A DNA stretch of 64,000 bases from Crossaster papposus. Lineage: Eukaryota > Echinodermata > Asteroidea > Velatida > Solasteridae. The stretch is from NCBI GenBank assembly GCA_037893245.1, contig JBAIAA010000751.1, positions 1 to 64,000 on the forward strand, written 5' to 3'. Shown here in pieces: positions 34,779-46,412 of this stretch (position 1 is the first letter of the stretch; each line of letters opens with the position of its first letter). The position numbers were made by a program, and so were the translations under genes. A model generated the notes under the pieces. The model did no database searches. It saw only the letters and a program-made list of their open reading frames with translations, and was not told where the DNA came from.

Positions 34779-35063
34779 ACCACTGTGGGGTACACGCACA
34801 CACAACAATGTGTGCGACTGTGGCCACGCGAATCCGTCTCGTACCGACTATCGAGAATTTGTCCGGGTTCTGCCTCGGTTCACGTCACTCATTTTGAGTG
34901 GCCGCGAAATTTAAAAAGGGGGAGGGGGGGTTTCAATTTTAGGACGGCAAATTACCACACTAAACGTACACTTGAACCATTTTTTTACATTTAATACATA
35001 TAAATCTATTAATTTAAAACAAAAATTGCGTAATGAAAAAGTTACACTGCATGTTTCCTTTAA

Positions 35064-36085
35064 TGTTGCCATTTTGCACAGGTCTGGATTACAGAAAATT
35101 CGCATTATGTTCGAACATGTGTTTAGCCTATTGAGGAAATTATTGAGCCTACTAACGTAAAAACGTAAATAAATTGGAAGAATTTATCAACTTTAACTTC
35201 CATTTTGACGACGAATTCGCATTAAAAAACAAAACGGGTCATTTTATACATCGCCACAATTAATTTTTATGCTTTCAAAATTCGTGGGGGAAAAGTCTGG
35301 AGTAAACGAAAATGTTTATAAAAATGGCTCCTGATAAAACCTAAATATTATACGGGTGTGAGCAGGGAATAGAACCAAAACCTTAACATTAACTTGTAGA
35401 AAGTGTTTTATATAATTAGTTTAAAGCACTCGGCTCACAAAGACCCCTTCCACCCCCAAATAATTATGATCACATTTAATTCTCAAAAATGCAGACTTCA
35501 TGCATCTTCATTGTAAAACAGTGTTTTACATTTGACATTTCACATTTTTATCAAAAGGAGGCAGCTAGCTAGCTGAGGCAATTTCATTGTTGTGTCTCTT
35601 TTGTTGTGTTCATAAAAAAATTATTATTTTTGCGCAATGGCCGTGTATTTCACATTTACGCTGTAATGGTCCCACGTAGTGAAATGAGGACATAGTAATG
35701 ATCCATTATAATTTATAGCTGTTTATATTTAGAAATATTGTTAATGTGATGCAAAACATGTGGCAATCCTCTACCGAGACGCTGGTTTTATAATGACTAG
35801 CGAATTGGTATCTGCACTATCTGTTGGGAATTAAAGGGTGACCTTAATAATACAATTTATGTTTCCGATTCGTAATTCGATGTCGATTGAGGAGAGATAT
35901 CAAAATGACATTTAAAAGCTGTGTTCATTACGGGATTTTGCCTTTTACCAAACTTATTTTGTTATAAACACTGTATACTCGATATTGTCCCGAGAAATTA
36001 TTAGACAACATTTACTCGGGTGGGACTCGAACTCACGACTTCTTGCTTAGTAGTGCATACTTCTTACAACTCGAGTTTCCCCTAA
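35064..36085. repeat. Block P2 with the start of P1, inverted copy
   Basis: Reverse complement of about 9000-10035. It ends inside the tRNA-like segment, where LINE copy C begins. No gene was seen. Confidence 0.85.
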
Positions 36086-36088
36086 AAT

Positions 36089-37610
36089 CTCAGTCTAACC
36101 GTGGCATTTCCATTCTCAAAAAGAATGATGTTGACTTAATTTCTGACAAACCTAAAGCTGACTATCCTGCTGATAGTTTTGCGAATATCTCCAGCGATAC
36201 AAATTATAATGATGATTTCCAAAATATCAAAGAAGATACGAAAAAAAGACATGTCAATTAATAACAACATTGATAATGCTATCAATGAACCAATCACTAC
36301 AGCTGAACTCGCTAAGGCCATTGATAAGAGTAAATGTATTACACCTGGGAAGGATAAAATCAGTATCGATATTATCAACAAGTTTCCTGTAAAAGTCCGC
36401 AACTATCTGCTCACAATTTTTAATTAAATTTGGTTTCCCGCACAGTGTCCTAGTAGCTGGAAAGAAGCTATTATTGTCCCTCTGCCAAAACCAGGGAAAC
36501 CCGATGATCCACTATCTTACAGGTCCACTGCTCTTACATCCACTTTACGTAAACGTATAGAGTAATGGAACGAATGGCCAATACTATAATGGTACATTGA
36601 AAACCATAACCTTTTAGACTGTCGTCAGAGGGGCTTTCGTAAGGGCCGTAGTACCAGAGACCACATTATTCAACTAGAGTCCTCCATTAACAAGGCCTTC
36701 GTTAACAAGGAAAATATTGAAAAAGCACACGACGTGCTCTGGCAAAAAAGGCATCATCATTAAACATCAAGCTTTAAGTATTTATGACAGAATCACTCTG
36801 TGGATTGATAACTTCCTTAAAAATAGGAAAATTTATGTTAACGTTAACGGTAGTCTCTCTGATCTACGAGAACTTCAAAATGGTGTTCCTAAAGGCAGTG
36901 TTGTCAGCCCTATTCTTTTTAATATTGCTGTTAATAATTTACCCAAAAATATTTTTGGCGCTAAGAAATCCCAGTTTGCAGATGATATCTGTATCTGGAA
37001 AACACATAGAAATCTTAAATTCCTTAAAAAGAAAATTCAATATATCCTTAATGCTATTAAATGCTGGTATGACAAGTGGGGCTTTAAAAATATCTACCTC
37101 TAAAACAGTTGCGGTTGTATCTTCTAACAAACGTAATAATAACATGAAACTTGACAATAACAAGGTTAATATTAATTTAAGTAGAACTGCCAAATTCCTA
37201 GGAAACATCTTTGACCACAAACTTACGTGGAAACACCATATAGACTCCATTATTAAAAAATGCAAATCTAAACTTAAGATTCTCAGATGTATGTGGTAAT
37301 GATTGGGGAGCTAATTGTAAAACTCTTTTCGGCTCTACAAATTCTTGATCAAACCATTATTAGATTATTGAGCTGAAGCTTTTGACTCGGCAGCCACCTC
37401 AATTAAAATTAAACTTGATAGTATCCGGTATCAATCCCTTAAAATGTATACAGGGGCTATTCGCGGTATATTATGCAGTAGTTCTGGTTGGTTAGAAATG
37501 CCTCCCTTTACTGAATTCAGAATGAGTGATACCGCAGTCTAGCCATATTTTGGTATGGTACAAGCGCCAATAACTCGCCGAAATCCCCAACTGAAAGTAA
37601 CTGTACACTT
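36089..37610 (+). mobile_element. I/jockey-like LINE, copy C (5'-truncated)
   Basis: It starts abruptly at SQSNRGISILKKNDVDLIS after the tRNA-like segment and retains the RT: QRGFRKGRSTRDHIIQLE, LQNGVPKGSVVSPILFNI, an intact FADDICIW box and DHKLTW. Frameshifts near 36240 and 36740 disable it. Block P2 follows, as it does at copy D, so LINE plus P2 behaves as one unit. Confidence 0.82.
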
Positions 37611-37614
37611 TGTC

Positions 37615-37982
37615 ATTAATTTAATGTTGCCATTTTTTCACAGGTCTGGATTACAGAAAATTCACATTATGTCGAACATGTGTTTAGCCTATGGAGGAAA
37701 TGTGAGGATGTCCTATCTACTAACGTAAAAACGTAAATAAATTGAGAGAATTTATCAACTTTTTAGCTTTCATTTTGACGACGACGAATTCGCTTTAAAA
37801 AAAAAACACGGGTAATTTTATACATCGCCACAATTTATGCTTTCAAAATTCGTGGGGGGAAAGTCTGGAGTAAACGAAAATGTTTATAAAAATGGCTCCT
37901 GATAAAACCTAAATATTATACGGGTTTGAGCAGGGAATAGAACCACAACATTAACTTGTACATGTAGAAAGTGTTTTATACA
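37615..37982. repeat. Block P2, second partial inverted copy
   Basis: Reverse complement of about 9680-10035. Its left end reads GTCATTAATTTAATGTTGCC without the Kolobok-like element and so is the empty site for 10040-10963. Confidence 0.85.
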
Positions 37983-38570
37983 CACTGAACAAAAATATAA
38001 ACGCCCACAAAAATATAAACGCCTCAAAAATGGTTATTTGTCTTGATTTGTAAACAACATTTGTGTCCATCTCTGCCAGTGGGGAATTGCTCAGTGATGC
38101 AGTGATTTCACCCACAACAGATGTGTCTGCACCATCAGTACGCGAAGCCCGATCGATAGCGACCCTGCAGGCGCAAGGAATGCAAGTGAACCATTTTGTG
38201 TACGGCATAGTGTATACATAATGTTGCGTGTACATGTGGAAGTGGGCTCAAAATCATACCTGATGCCATATTTACTAGCTCACTGGTTTTCTATTCTTCT
38301 CAGAAAATACAAAAATAAACGATAGTTTGTGGCGCGTCAAGTCGATATTCTGCACAGAAATGCATTACATGTACTTGCAATAGTCGGGCGCCGTACATCA
38401 TACATGTTCGTATGCATAATGTAGTTAGCCGCGTCAAGGTGGGATACCAGTGCGAACAACACACAATAAAGCGATGTGCATTGAGGTGCAGACACTACGT
38501 CATAATGTACCGGATGAGGCAGGAAATTTGAACAATATGGACTCGCCCTTGTACTCGTGAATGGCAAGAA
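37983..38570. mobile_element. Tc1/mariner-like remnant
   Basis: CACTGAACAAAAATATAAAC at the left edge is a common Tc1-like terminal repeat. Near 38500 one frame reads VPDEAGNLNNMD followed by SPLYS, reminiscent of the DDE region (NNIxxMDWPxxSPD). The right terminus was not found. Weak call. Confidence 0.35.
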
Positions 38571-38858
38571 ATCGTAAATATAATAGGCGCGTGAGTCGTT
38601 CTCGGTAACAAATCAAAACAGTATGTTATCATATATTCTTTTAGACTATGGGTAAAATATTATTGAGCCTAAAATTTCCCTTTACAAGTTTTAGCTAAAA
38701 CGATGTGACGTGAACGGTTTTAGTTTTAACAGAATCGGTTTTATCTCGCCGCGAAAACGGTGATTTAAAACACCTCGGAGGGAGGGTCTAGCTAAAACTC
38801 TGACCGTTTTATCTTTTTAACACGGTGTGTGAACGGTTTTAGCTAAAACACTTTCTGT

Positions 38859-39830
38859 TTAAAGCCCTGTTCGCACTGGACTTAATTTGGGCAAACTAAC
38901 CGAGCCCATGGGTAACACTCGGTTCAGACAGGCGTTCCACAGTCGCGCCGAACCAAATAAGTGAATTGAGTCCGACGTCTGAAACGAATAAGGGCGACAA
39001 GGCGCGCCAGACGGCGAACGATGCACTGGAGGAGTTGTTAGAGCGATGCAGGAGCGACTTGATTTCAATTTGGTTCGGCGCGACTGTGGAACGCCTGTCT
39101 AAACCGAGCGTTACCCATTTCAAGTCCAGTGCGAACAGCCTGGGTAACTTTCCTCACAGGTAACTTACCCACGCCGCGTGGGTAGTTTAACCGAGCCAAA
39201 GATGCCCAGGAAGATTGACCAGGTCAGTTTAACCGAGCCAGAAAACCCAGTGCGGACCCGACGTCTCGGTCAAATCTTTCATCACCCGGTGATGGAAGAT
39301 TTAATGTTGAGAGCTAGCGTCGGGAACAGACGATCCGGTCGTCAAGTCGCGGTCACAGGTCACGAAGGGCGCCCTCTTTATTGTTTTGGAGCCAGCTCGG
39401 TTAGTTTACCCATGGTTTCGGCAATTCTACCCGCGTCAATTTACCATTAAGCGTGTGGAATTTAAATAATATCTGGTACACTGACTTGTTCACACAGCTT
39501 GGCACAGTTTGACTTTAAATTATCCAGACCAAATACACTGTTGCTATGTCACGTGATTCGGGGCAAGCTCTTGCATAGTTACGTTAGAGACGCTCAGCAC
39601 CAATACATTGTTCACAATTCCAGAGCCGGGGGTTGCTAGTGTAGAATTTAAATGTAAACTGTGCCAAGCTGTGTGAACAAGTCAGTGTACCAGATATTAT
39701 TTAAATTCCACACGCAAATGGCCAATTAAATCCAAGTGCGGACGGTGGGAAGATTAACCCATCGGAATGTTACCCGGCGTCATGGTAAGGTTACCCAAAA
39801 TGTTTATTCAGTGCGAACACAGCTTTAGCC
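38859..39830. mobile_element. TIR element of about 970 bp with internal foldbacks
   Basis: TAAAGCCCTGTTCGCACTGG at the left and its inverse (CAGTGCGAACACAGCTTTA) at the right form the ends. An internal pair (38920-38965 and 39065-39110) is also inverted and shares GGCGTTCCACAGTCGCGCCG. No transposase was seen. Confidence 0.6.
39451..39715. mobile_element. Foldback element with perfect 60-bp arms
   Basis: 39451-39510 is the exact reverse complement of 39656-39715 (ends GCGTGTGGAATTTAAATAAT). The loop is about 145 bp. It lies inside the 38859-39830 element. The perfect arms suggest recent origin or gene conversion. Confidence 0.9.
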
Positions 39831-39968
39831 GCCACAGTTGACCCGGTGTTGCGTAAGCTGTTCTTGTGGTGCGCTCTTGGTGTAAACAAGTGTGGTAATT
39901 ATTGTTCACGTGCACATATCCAGTACAGTGATAATGCATACACACGTGCGCGCTACCAGCGAATGGGT

Positions 39969-40257
39969 AGCTAGCACTGACCTCAACACCTGGACGGATC
40001 ATTGTCCATAATCTGCTGTGCTAACACTTGAAGTCGGCGCGAACTGGAAGTGCAACATGGCGTCACTGCTGTGAGCCAATGAAATGTGCAGTTGTAGAGG
40101 TCAGTGGATTTACCAACCAACTGAACTCTACACCTGGACATTTCATTGGCTCACAGAGTGACTTCGTGTGTCCGCCATGTTGCACTTCTCTGCATGCCGA
40201 CTTCAAAATGAAACAATGGATGATCTGTCCATGTATAGAGGTCAGTGGTAGCTAGCC
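39969..40257. mobile_element. Foldback element of about 290 bp
   Basis: The outer arms are GCTAGCACTGACCTC and GAGGTCAGTGGTAGCTAGC. Inner arms include AAGTGCAACATGGCG..CAC and the inverse GTCCGCCATGTTGCACTT, and AGCCAATGAAATG. The arms are imperfect. Confidence 0.75.
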
Positions 40258-40259
40258 GC

Positions 40260-41215
40260 ACGCTGCACACCCACGCCATAAATATTAGGCCAAAGAAAAA
40301 GAAAACATGTTTAGCGTCATGCCTCTTTTTAAAACGGAAGGAGGAGGCCCTTTATTATCAGAATGGCCGCCCTACACATTTTAATGCGAGTCATGTAGTG
40401 AACATGTCACACCCTATCTTCCTATTTGAAACTAAAACATGGCTCACCCACGATTAAAAATTAAAATTCATATGGGTCGATCATGTGTGTACCATACATG
40501 TCACACCCTAGCCTTCCCATTAGAAAACAATTTATTTCCCCAGCATGTACACAGTGATGCTAAAGTCTAAAATACAATCTCAACATTTTATTATCTTTAA
40601 AAAAGAAAAGGAAAAAAAAAGAGGCGGCCACTAAAAAGGAAGCAGGCGGTGACGCTCTTTTTTTTTTTTTTTTTTTTTTTTTGCCTTAGCCGCCATTGCA
40701 ACGTTTTACCTCCATGGTTTTACACTAATTTTGGTTTCGTTATATCTACTAGTTTATCCGTATATTTGTGTCGATCATTAACGTCAGCTGTACTTCCAAT
40801 TATGTTCATCATCATGGCCAATGCTCCGACGACATCGACTGCAGAGAAAAGCTTAGAGAAAAGATCACAAGAAAGTACCGCATGGTGCGAATTTGTTGAG
40901 GGTGGAAGTACATGAAGGCCCTCACTAGCGGTGTGGGCCGAACTGACATCGTTTCATCGCCTACTTGCCTTCTTATCATGATCAAGAAAGCTATTATCTT
41001 AAGGCTATCGACTGCCGGTTAGCTTCTTCATTAGAAACAATCATTTGCTGAATCGCGATAATTATTTTAAGAAGAATTTCTCGAGACGGCGCCATGTTGA
41101 AAATCATGCATTTAAGGTTCGCTATTGTGCACGCAACTAAGCGATGAATGCATGCATTACGCACTATGTGTTAGAAAGCAAGTATGCCCGCCTGCGGCTG
41201 CACATAGAATGTTTT
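40260..41215. other. Unassigned DNA with a T-run
   Basis: A run of about 24 T lies at 40659-40682. An ATG at 40815 opens a 32-codon frame (MANAPTTSTAEKSLEKR) of unknown identity. No other feature was recognised. Confidence 0.4.
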
Positions 41216-41685
41216 GATGTGCAATTCGTAATTCGATGTTGATTTAAGAGAGATATCACAATGACATTTAAAAGTTGTGTTCATTACGGGATTTTTCCAA
41301 AATATTAGACAAAATTCACTCGGGGAGGACTCGAACTCCCGACTACTTGCTTACTAGTGCATACTTCTTACCACTCGAATTTCCCCTAAAACCACATCCA
41401 ATTATAGTGTGTAAGCTAGGGGAATTAGGGGACTTAACAAAAATCCTCCGGAACCAATTAGAAAAAACAAAATCGAACTTGTTTCTTTCCCTTTAAAAAA
41501 ATCATCCAAAGCCGCAAATTAGAGAAATAAATCGGACTTTAAAAAACCAGGAACGTCGAGTTTGTTTAACTAGTCTCCACGTTGTGCACCTTATCGATCG
41601 AGCTATCTGACTCAACTATCGGAATGCTTGGCTGATTATTAATTGTATTACAATATTCATGTACCTGCGTCCGTATAAATATTTA

Positions 41686-41972
41686 TTTATTCCATTTCTC
41701 TACCCAGGATGTGCCCAAACAGTTTAAAACTGGTTTTCATTGGGGCCCTGCATACATCGTTAAATAAAATGATAGTCCATGTAAATACAACATTTACAGA
41801 AAGTTACAAACATAATATTTACAGACGTACACGGATATTTATAGGAATCCAAAACATTGATATCAATTCTGATTTACGAGATAGGCGAAAACCCGTCAAA
41901 AAAAAAACCTTTGGGGGAAAATGAGAAGGGAAATTCCCATCTGGCTCCATATTATAGTGGCAACCAAGTTAT
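41686..41972 (-). mobile_element. 5'-truncated L2 3' UTR insertion
   Basis: This is the reverse complement of about 31015-31300, ending in the same AATAAAT-type tail. Block P1 at 8700-8750 gives the empty site. About four bases are lost at the target and no clear duplication is seen. Confidence 0.85.
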
Positions 41973-42275
41973 GAAGGGCGTTGTACACTCTATCTATTCA
42001 AATGCCGTTTGGGGGAATTGTTTTAATTTGCAGCCTTTGTAACGGTCTCAGTTTTATCTAATATGCTGATCTTTCAAGACGAATTCAGTGGATAATGAAA
42101 CACGTTACCGACGTATACTCAGGTCCGCCAGGCTAGATGTTCATGTGGCTATAGGCTAGGCGCGTTGTAGCCGTGATGTAAGGGGTAGAGGAACCGGGGT
42201 TAATAACAAAAATACCAAGACAAAAAGAGGACTTTTATCGAGAAGGGGCTTAAATCTGAAGTGAATTCACTGCGA

Positions 42276-42711
42276 GTTCTAAAATGTAAAATAAAACTAT
42301 GTTTGTCACATGTTTTTGCCGACAACGCAACAATTTGGGATAAAATCTGAAGGTAAAAACCCAGCACTGAGCTGCGCCTGTATCGATGGTTAAATGAAAT
42401 GATAACAAGTGTGTATTGTTTCTAGTTTTGAGTTTATCATGAGTTGATATCACTGAATAAAATAATGAAACATCTTTTAACAAGTTGACTTACATTATCG
42501 GCACCATGTAGCTTAATCACGGTATTAAATAATCGCATGAGTTCTGAACTTCTAAATAAATTAGTGTTTGTCACTTTCACTTTGCATTTCGGACGTCACA
42601 AGACATTTACATATTATTATTATTTACTAAAACTATCTTCACAGCCATTTATATGTGCACGGCGTTTTAACAAGAGGGCTTCGTGTGCTTGCCATAATGA
42701 GTTATTAATTT
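42276..42711 (-). mobile_element. Lectin 3'-flank fragment inserted with 57-bp flanking repeats
   Basis: The 436 bp match the lectin flank (about 4680-5115 and 6530-6930) in reverse. They are flanked by identical direct repeats at 42219-42275 and 42712-42768. The reference block P1 (8410-8470) has the 57-bp sequence once. Confidence 0.85.
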
Positions 42712-43071
42712 GACAAAAAGAGGACTTTTATCGAGAAGGGGCTTAAATCTGAAGTGAATTCACTGCGAAGCTGCACGTGGACAAACTCTTTCATTATATA
42801 TTTTGAATATGCTCCCACGCACCACCAGGAACGAATAACAATGGAGGTATAGACAACCGAGACCTTGCCATATACCTTGTTGTAAAACGGTACAAGAAGT
42901 GTCATAATGTTACCACTGGTCACACGCCCGTACGCAGGATTTTTTTATGGGGGGTGCGAATTGGTACTTGATGGGACCAACAATGGGACCAAAAGTGTTC
43001 GTGTGCCAGTACCGTTATTTCTACTTCAAAATACTATTATCTACCCCTGAAAATGTGGAGTTTTTGGTAAT

Positions 43072-43073
<2 letters not shown>

Positions 43074-43105
<32 letters not shown>

Positions 43106-43123
43106 GTGCACCCATCACCCATC

Positions 43124-43159
<36 letters not shown>

Positions 43160-43160
43160 T
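43074..43160. repeat. Adjacent poly-G and poly-C tracts
   Basis: A G run of about 30 and a C run of about 33 are separated by TGTGCACCCATCACCCATCA. The pair lies between inverted CGTACGCAGG (about 42932) and CCTGCGTACG (43158) words, so it can form a long G:C hairpin. Confidence 0.85.
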
Positions 43161-43559
43161 GCGTACGTGTCTGTAATTCTTCCAATAGGCACTTGGGGAG
43201 ATAAATTAGCGTAAGTTTTTAGTAATAAGGAGACAGTAACACTTGTGTTATTTTTGTCCTAGAACGAGAGAGTTTGGTCTAAATAGCATAAATCTCGAAA
43301 AGGGTTAGGACTGTTTTAAGTTTGTGTACATCTCTATGGGATTGTTTTCCCAAGTGCCTATTTGGAGGTAAATAAATTTAATAATCTATCCACTTATTAA
43401 AAAATACTTTTAAACATTTAATATGTATTTTTTATTATGGAGTGAATGTTATGCTAACCTTTTGTTTTTTTCTCAAATTTATATATATTTTTACTTTCTA
43501 TCCCTTTCTATCCCGAAATTTTTGAATTCGCAGTAGACCAATTCAGGTGTAAGGAAATG

Positions 43560-43760
43560 TTCATTCTGTTCCCCGTCAGGTACCAGGTGTCAGGCAACAC
43601 GAAAAACGGGGTGTAACACGGCCTAGTCCGTCTAGAAAAAGTGTAAACAAGGTGAGAGCGAGAACACATCCCTGCTTCACCCTATGCTCAACATCCCAGG
43701 TGTCACATTATTCACTGGTGACACCTCAGGCTAAGACAATAGCCTCCATGCTGTGACAGG
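43560..43760 (-). pseudogene. LINE reverse transcriptase fragment
   Basis: The minus strand reads DVEHRVKQGCVLALTLFTLF, matching the GVKQGCVLAPTLF block of many jockey/CR1-group RTs. Stops flank it. 43516-43860 holds nothing else recognised. Confidence 0.5.
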
Positions 43761-43864
43761 TCATTTGCATATTGCCCTTGCAGCGCCCTCGCTAATTGAC
43801 ATTCATGTGTGACCAGTACAGGTTTCTCACCTAACCCAACAGGTCCGTTACACAGTATATTTAA

Positions 43865-44283
43865 AGGAAACATGCAGTCTAACATTTTCATTACGTAATT
43901 TTTGTTTTAAATTAATATATTTATGTGTATTAAATGTGAATAAAAAGCAAAACTGGTTCTAGTGTACGTTTAGTGTGGTAATTTGCCGTCCAACTATTGA
44001 CCCCCCCGCCCTTTTTAAATTTCGCGGCCACTAAAAATGAGTGACGTAAACCGAGGCAGGACCCGGACAAATTCTCGATAGTCGGTACGCGACGTCTAGG
44101 TACGAGACGGGTTAGGGTGGCCACGTACGCACATTGTTGTGTGTTGATGCACCCACATTGTACAAATCGCGTACGCTTTGTGCACGGTAATCGAATTTCA
44201 CATGGACGATCGTGAACGTTCTTCCTCGTTTTTTGGTGAATCCGACGAAAACAGTACTGATTCGTTTGATTTGAATCACAGTA
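43865..44283 (-). mobile_element. Kolobok-like element, truncated copy 3
   Basis: TTAA (43861-43864) and AGGAAACATGCAGTC begin the element. Homology to 10040-10400 stops at 44283, where a long-TIR element starts. A minus frame keeps YCDSNQTNQYCFRR and HQKTRKN from the THAP C-terminal extension. Confidence 0.75.
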
Positions 44284-44865
44284 CATTAGTCAGGTGGCTT
44301 AGCAAATTTAACGTTACAGGCCGGACAAAAGTACCAAATTTGGCATGGAGTTTCTTTTCGACCTATCTATTGATTTTATCCGTGGAACCCACTTGATCGG
44401 TTCCAATTTTCCAAGATGGCGGCCAAAATCCAAGATGGCCGCCAGAAACAAAGGAAATGTCATATATCTGGCTGTAAAAATGGGAAATGAACAAATGAGG
44501 TGTCAATTCATGTGTTTCCGGGGTCACTGAAACAGATGCTGGTCATGGCATGTTGCTCGGGTCACCCAATTTCAAGATGGCGGCCAAATTTCAAAATGGC
44601 CGCCAAAACAAAAAGGAAATTACGTATATCTGACTGTGAAAATCGGAAATGAACAAATGAGATGTCAATTCAGGGGTTTCTGGGGTCACTAAAATAGAAG
44701 CTGGCCATGGCATTTTGCTCAGGTCACCCATTTCCAAGATGGCTGCCAAATTTCAAAATGGCCGCCAATACTATATTTAAGATATATGACAGAAATTTGT
44801 ATATAGAGGTGTAAAATAATTTTTAGATTCAGCACAGCTGAATCTTATAAAGTGGTATGAATATG

Positions 44866-45407
44866 TTAATGTGATGTAGGATGTGACGGATTAACTCCGA
44901 CAAAACTGGCGCTTCTTCCTGCACCAGCTTGCCGTCCAAATAGGTGTTCCTTGGTGATGGCTAACCTAATCCCTATATCTGGCGGGAAGCCTATGCTTCC
45001 TCTCAGGATAGCTCCTTGCAGGTTTCCTAGAGTGTCACACCGAGGGAGTGGCCCTAGCAAGTCCACAGCAACTTTCGCCATGGGCTCGACCACCAAATAC
45101 TGTTTGAGCGGGGAAACTCTTTACTTCGCAGGAGATTTCCTCCTCCCACACAGCTCGCAGCATCTAGTCTGATAAATGGCCTCACACCCGCGGTCATTCC
45201 GGGCCAATAGTATCGCAACTTGACCTTGGCCAAAGTATTATTGACCCCTAAATGGCCACTCGTCTGGCCACTCGTCCGGCCACCATGCAGCTCCTGAAGT
45301 ACGACCTCTCTAAATTTCTCAGGAAATACTAGTCGCAACCTCACGGACTTCCCATCGCCGGACTCCCAATTTCTAGGACACCGTCCTGCACCTCCAACTG
45401 ATCCCAA
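44866..45407 (-). pseudogene. Gypsy integrase N-terminal fragment
   Basis: HGGRTSGQTSGHLGVNNTLA and KVKLRYYWPGM match the H2C2 zinc-binding domain. PMAKVAVDLLGPLP is the start of the catalytic core, which then ends; the DDE residues are absent. A 12-bp duplication (TCTGGCCACTCG, about 45262) inflates the HLGV region. Confidence 0.8.
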
Positions 45408-46329
45408 GAGGACCAGAGGGTCTTGTGTGCCGAGGAGGCGCCCGACTCCGTTGCCCTAATCATCCAACCAATACTTCCGTCACCAAGTTGACCCTCTCTG
45501 ACTGCATCATTAGGCAAGTGTGGTTGAGCAAAGATGCCCCTCACCCTCGCCTCTGGGATCGGCACGTCAGAGTCAACCTCATGGCGACCATCGTCAACAT
45601 CACTGATCGTTGTCACCTTGGCCTTATTCAAAGCCTCAACGGTCTCTAGCGCTTCATCAGCGTCAGCACGACCACACTGTTTGCAGGCCTTCCGGGACAA
45701 CCCATTAGCATTTCCATGCTTTCGCCCAGGTCTGTGTTGAATCGTCAAATCGCACTCGCTGGTCACTTCCAGCCACCTGGCAAGCTGATCATCAGGGTCC
45801 TTAAAATTAAGCAACCACCTAAGAGCAGCATGGTCGGTTCGAAGTAGCACCTTCTGACCATACAGAAACTGTCTAAACTTCCTGAGGTAGACAACTCCCG
45901 CCAGAAGTTCTCTCCGGGTAACACAGTAGTTCCTCTCTGCCTTGCTGAGTTTACAGCTCGCAAAGGCGAGTACCTTCTCTTCCCCATTATGGATCTGAGA
46001 CAAAACTGCCCCAATCCCATCCCCACTAGCATTTGTATCTAAGATGTTGTCGTTATCAGGAACGGGGTTTGCCAACACCGATGCTGTCTGCAGCCTCTGC
46101 TTAAACTCAACAAATGCCTGTTGGAAGGCATTTGTCCACTGGAACTCACGCGATTTGGTGAAGCAACCTCTGCAAATCCCCGGACAAACTTCCGATAATA
46201 GGAAGCGAGGCCTAAAAATCTTTGAACTTCCTTAACACACTTAGGTGTTGGCCAATTGGCCACGGCCCGAACCTTCTCAAGGTCGGTAGCCACACCTTCA
46301 GGCGACACAATATGTCCCAAATAGCCCAC
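45341..46329 (-). pseudogene. Gypsy RT thumb and RNase H fragment
   Basis: [19 protein letters not shown] and [20 protein letters not shown] mark the RT thumb. After a frame break, DTNASGDGIGAVLSQ, SCKLSKAERNYCVTRRELL and LLRTDHAALRWLLNFKDPD match RNase H of Gypsy pol (catalytic D and E visible), ending HRPGRKHGNANGLSR. Confidence 0.88.
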
Positions 46330-46412
46330 TGATCTCTAAAAACAAGAAGCACTTACTAGGCTTCAACTTTAAACCAGCTCGCCTCAACCTAGAGAAGACG
46401 ACTCACAGTCGT

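Larger units (their letters stand above)
33756..35059 (+). mobile_element. TTAA-flanked THAP-bearing DNA element (Kolobok-like), copy 2
   Basis: It is bounded by AGGAAACATG and CATGTTTCCT with TTAA at 33752-33755 and 35060-35063, inverted relative to 10040-10963. It is longer because of the nested segment 34443-34778. The right flank is block P2, as at copy 1; the left flank is the satellite. Confidence 0.82.
41220..43515. repeat. Block P1, inverted copy with three insertions
   Basis: Reverse complement of 8095-9240, interrupted by an L2 3' fragment (41686-41972), a lectin-flank fragment (42276-42711) and a segment with poly-G/poly-C (about 42925-43370). A tRNA-like segment lies at 41310-41400. 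Confidence 0.85.

Noticed and set aside
9010-41400. Independent SINE insertions at 9010, 36000 and 41310
   Set aside because: All three lie at the same position of the duplicated P1/P2 block, so they are copies of one event.
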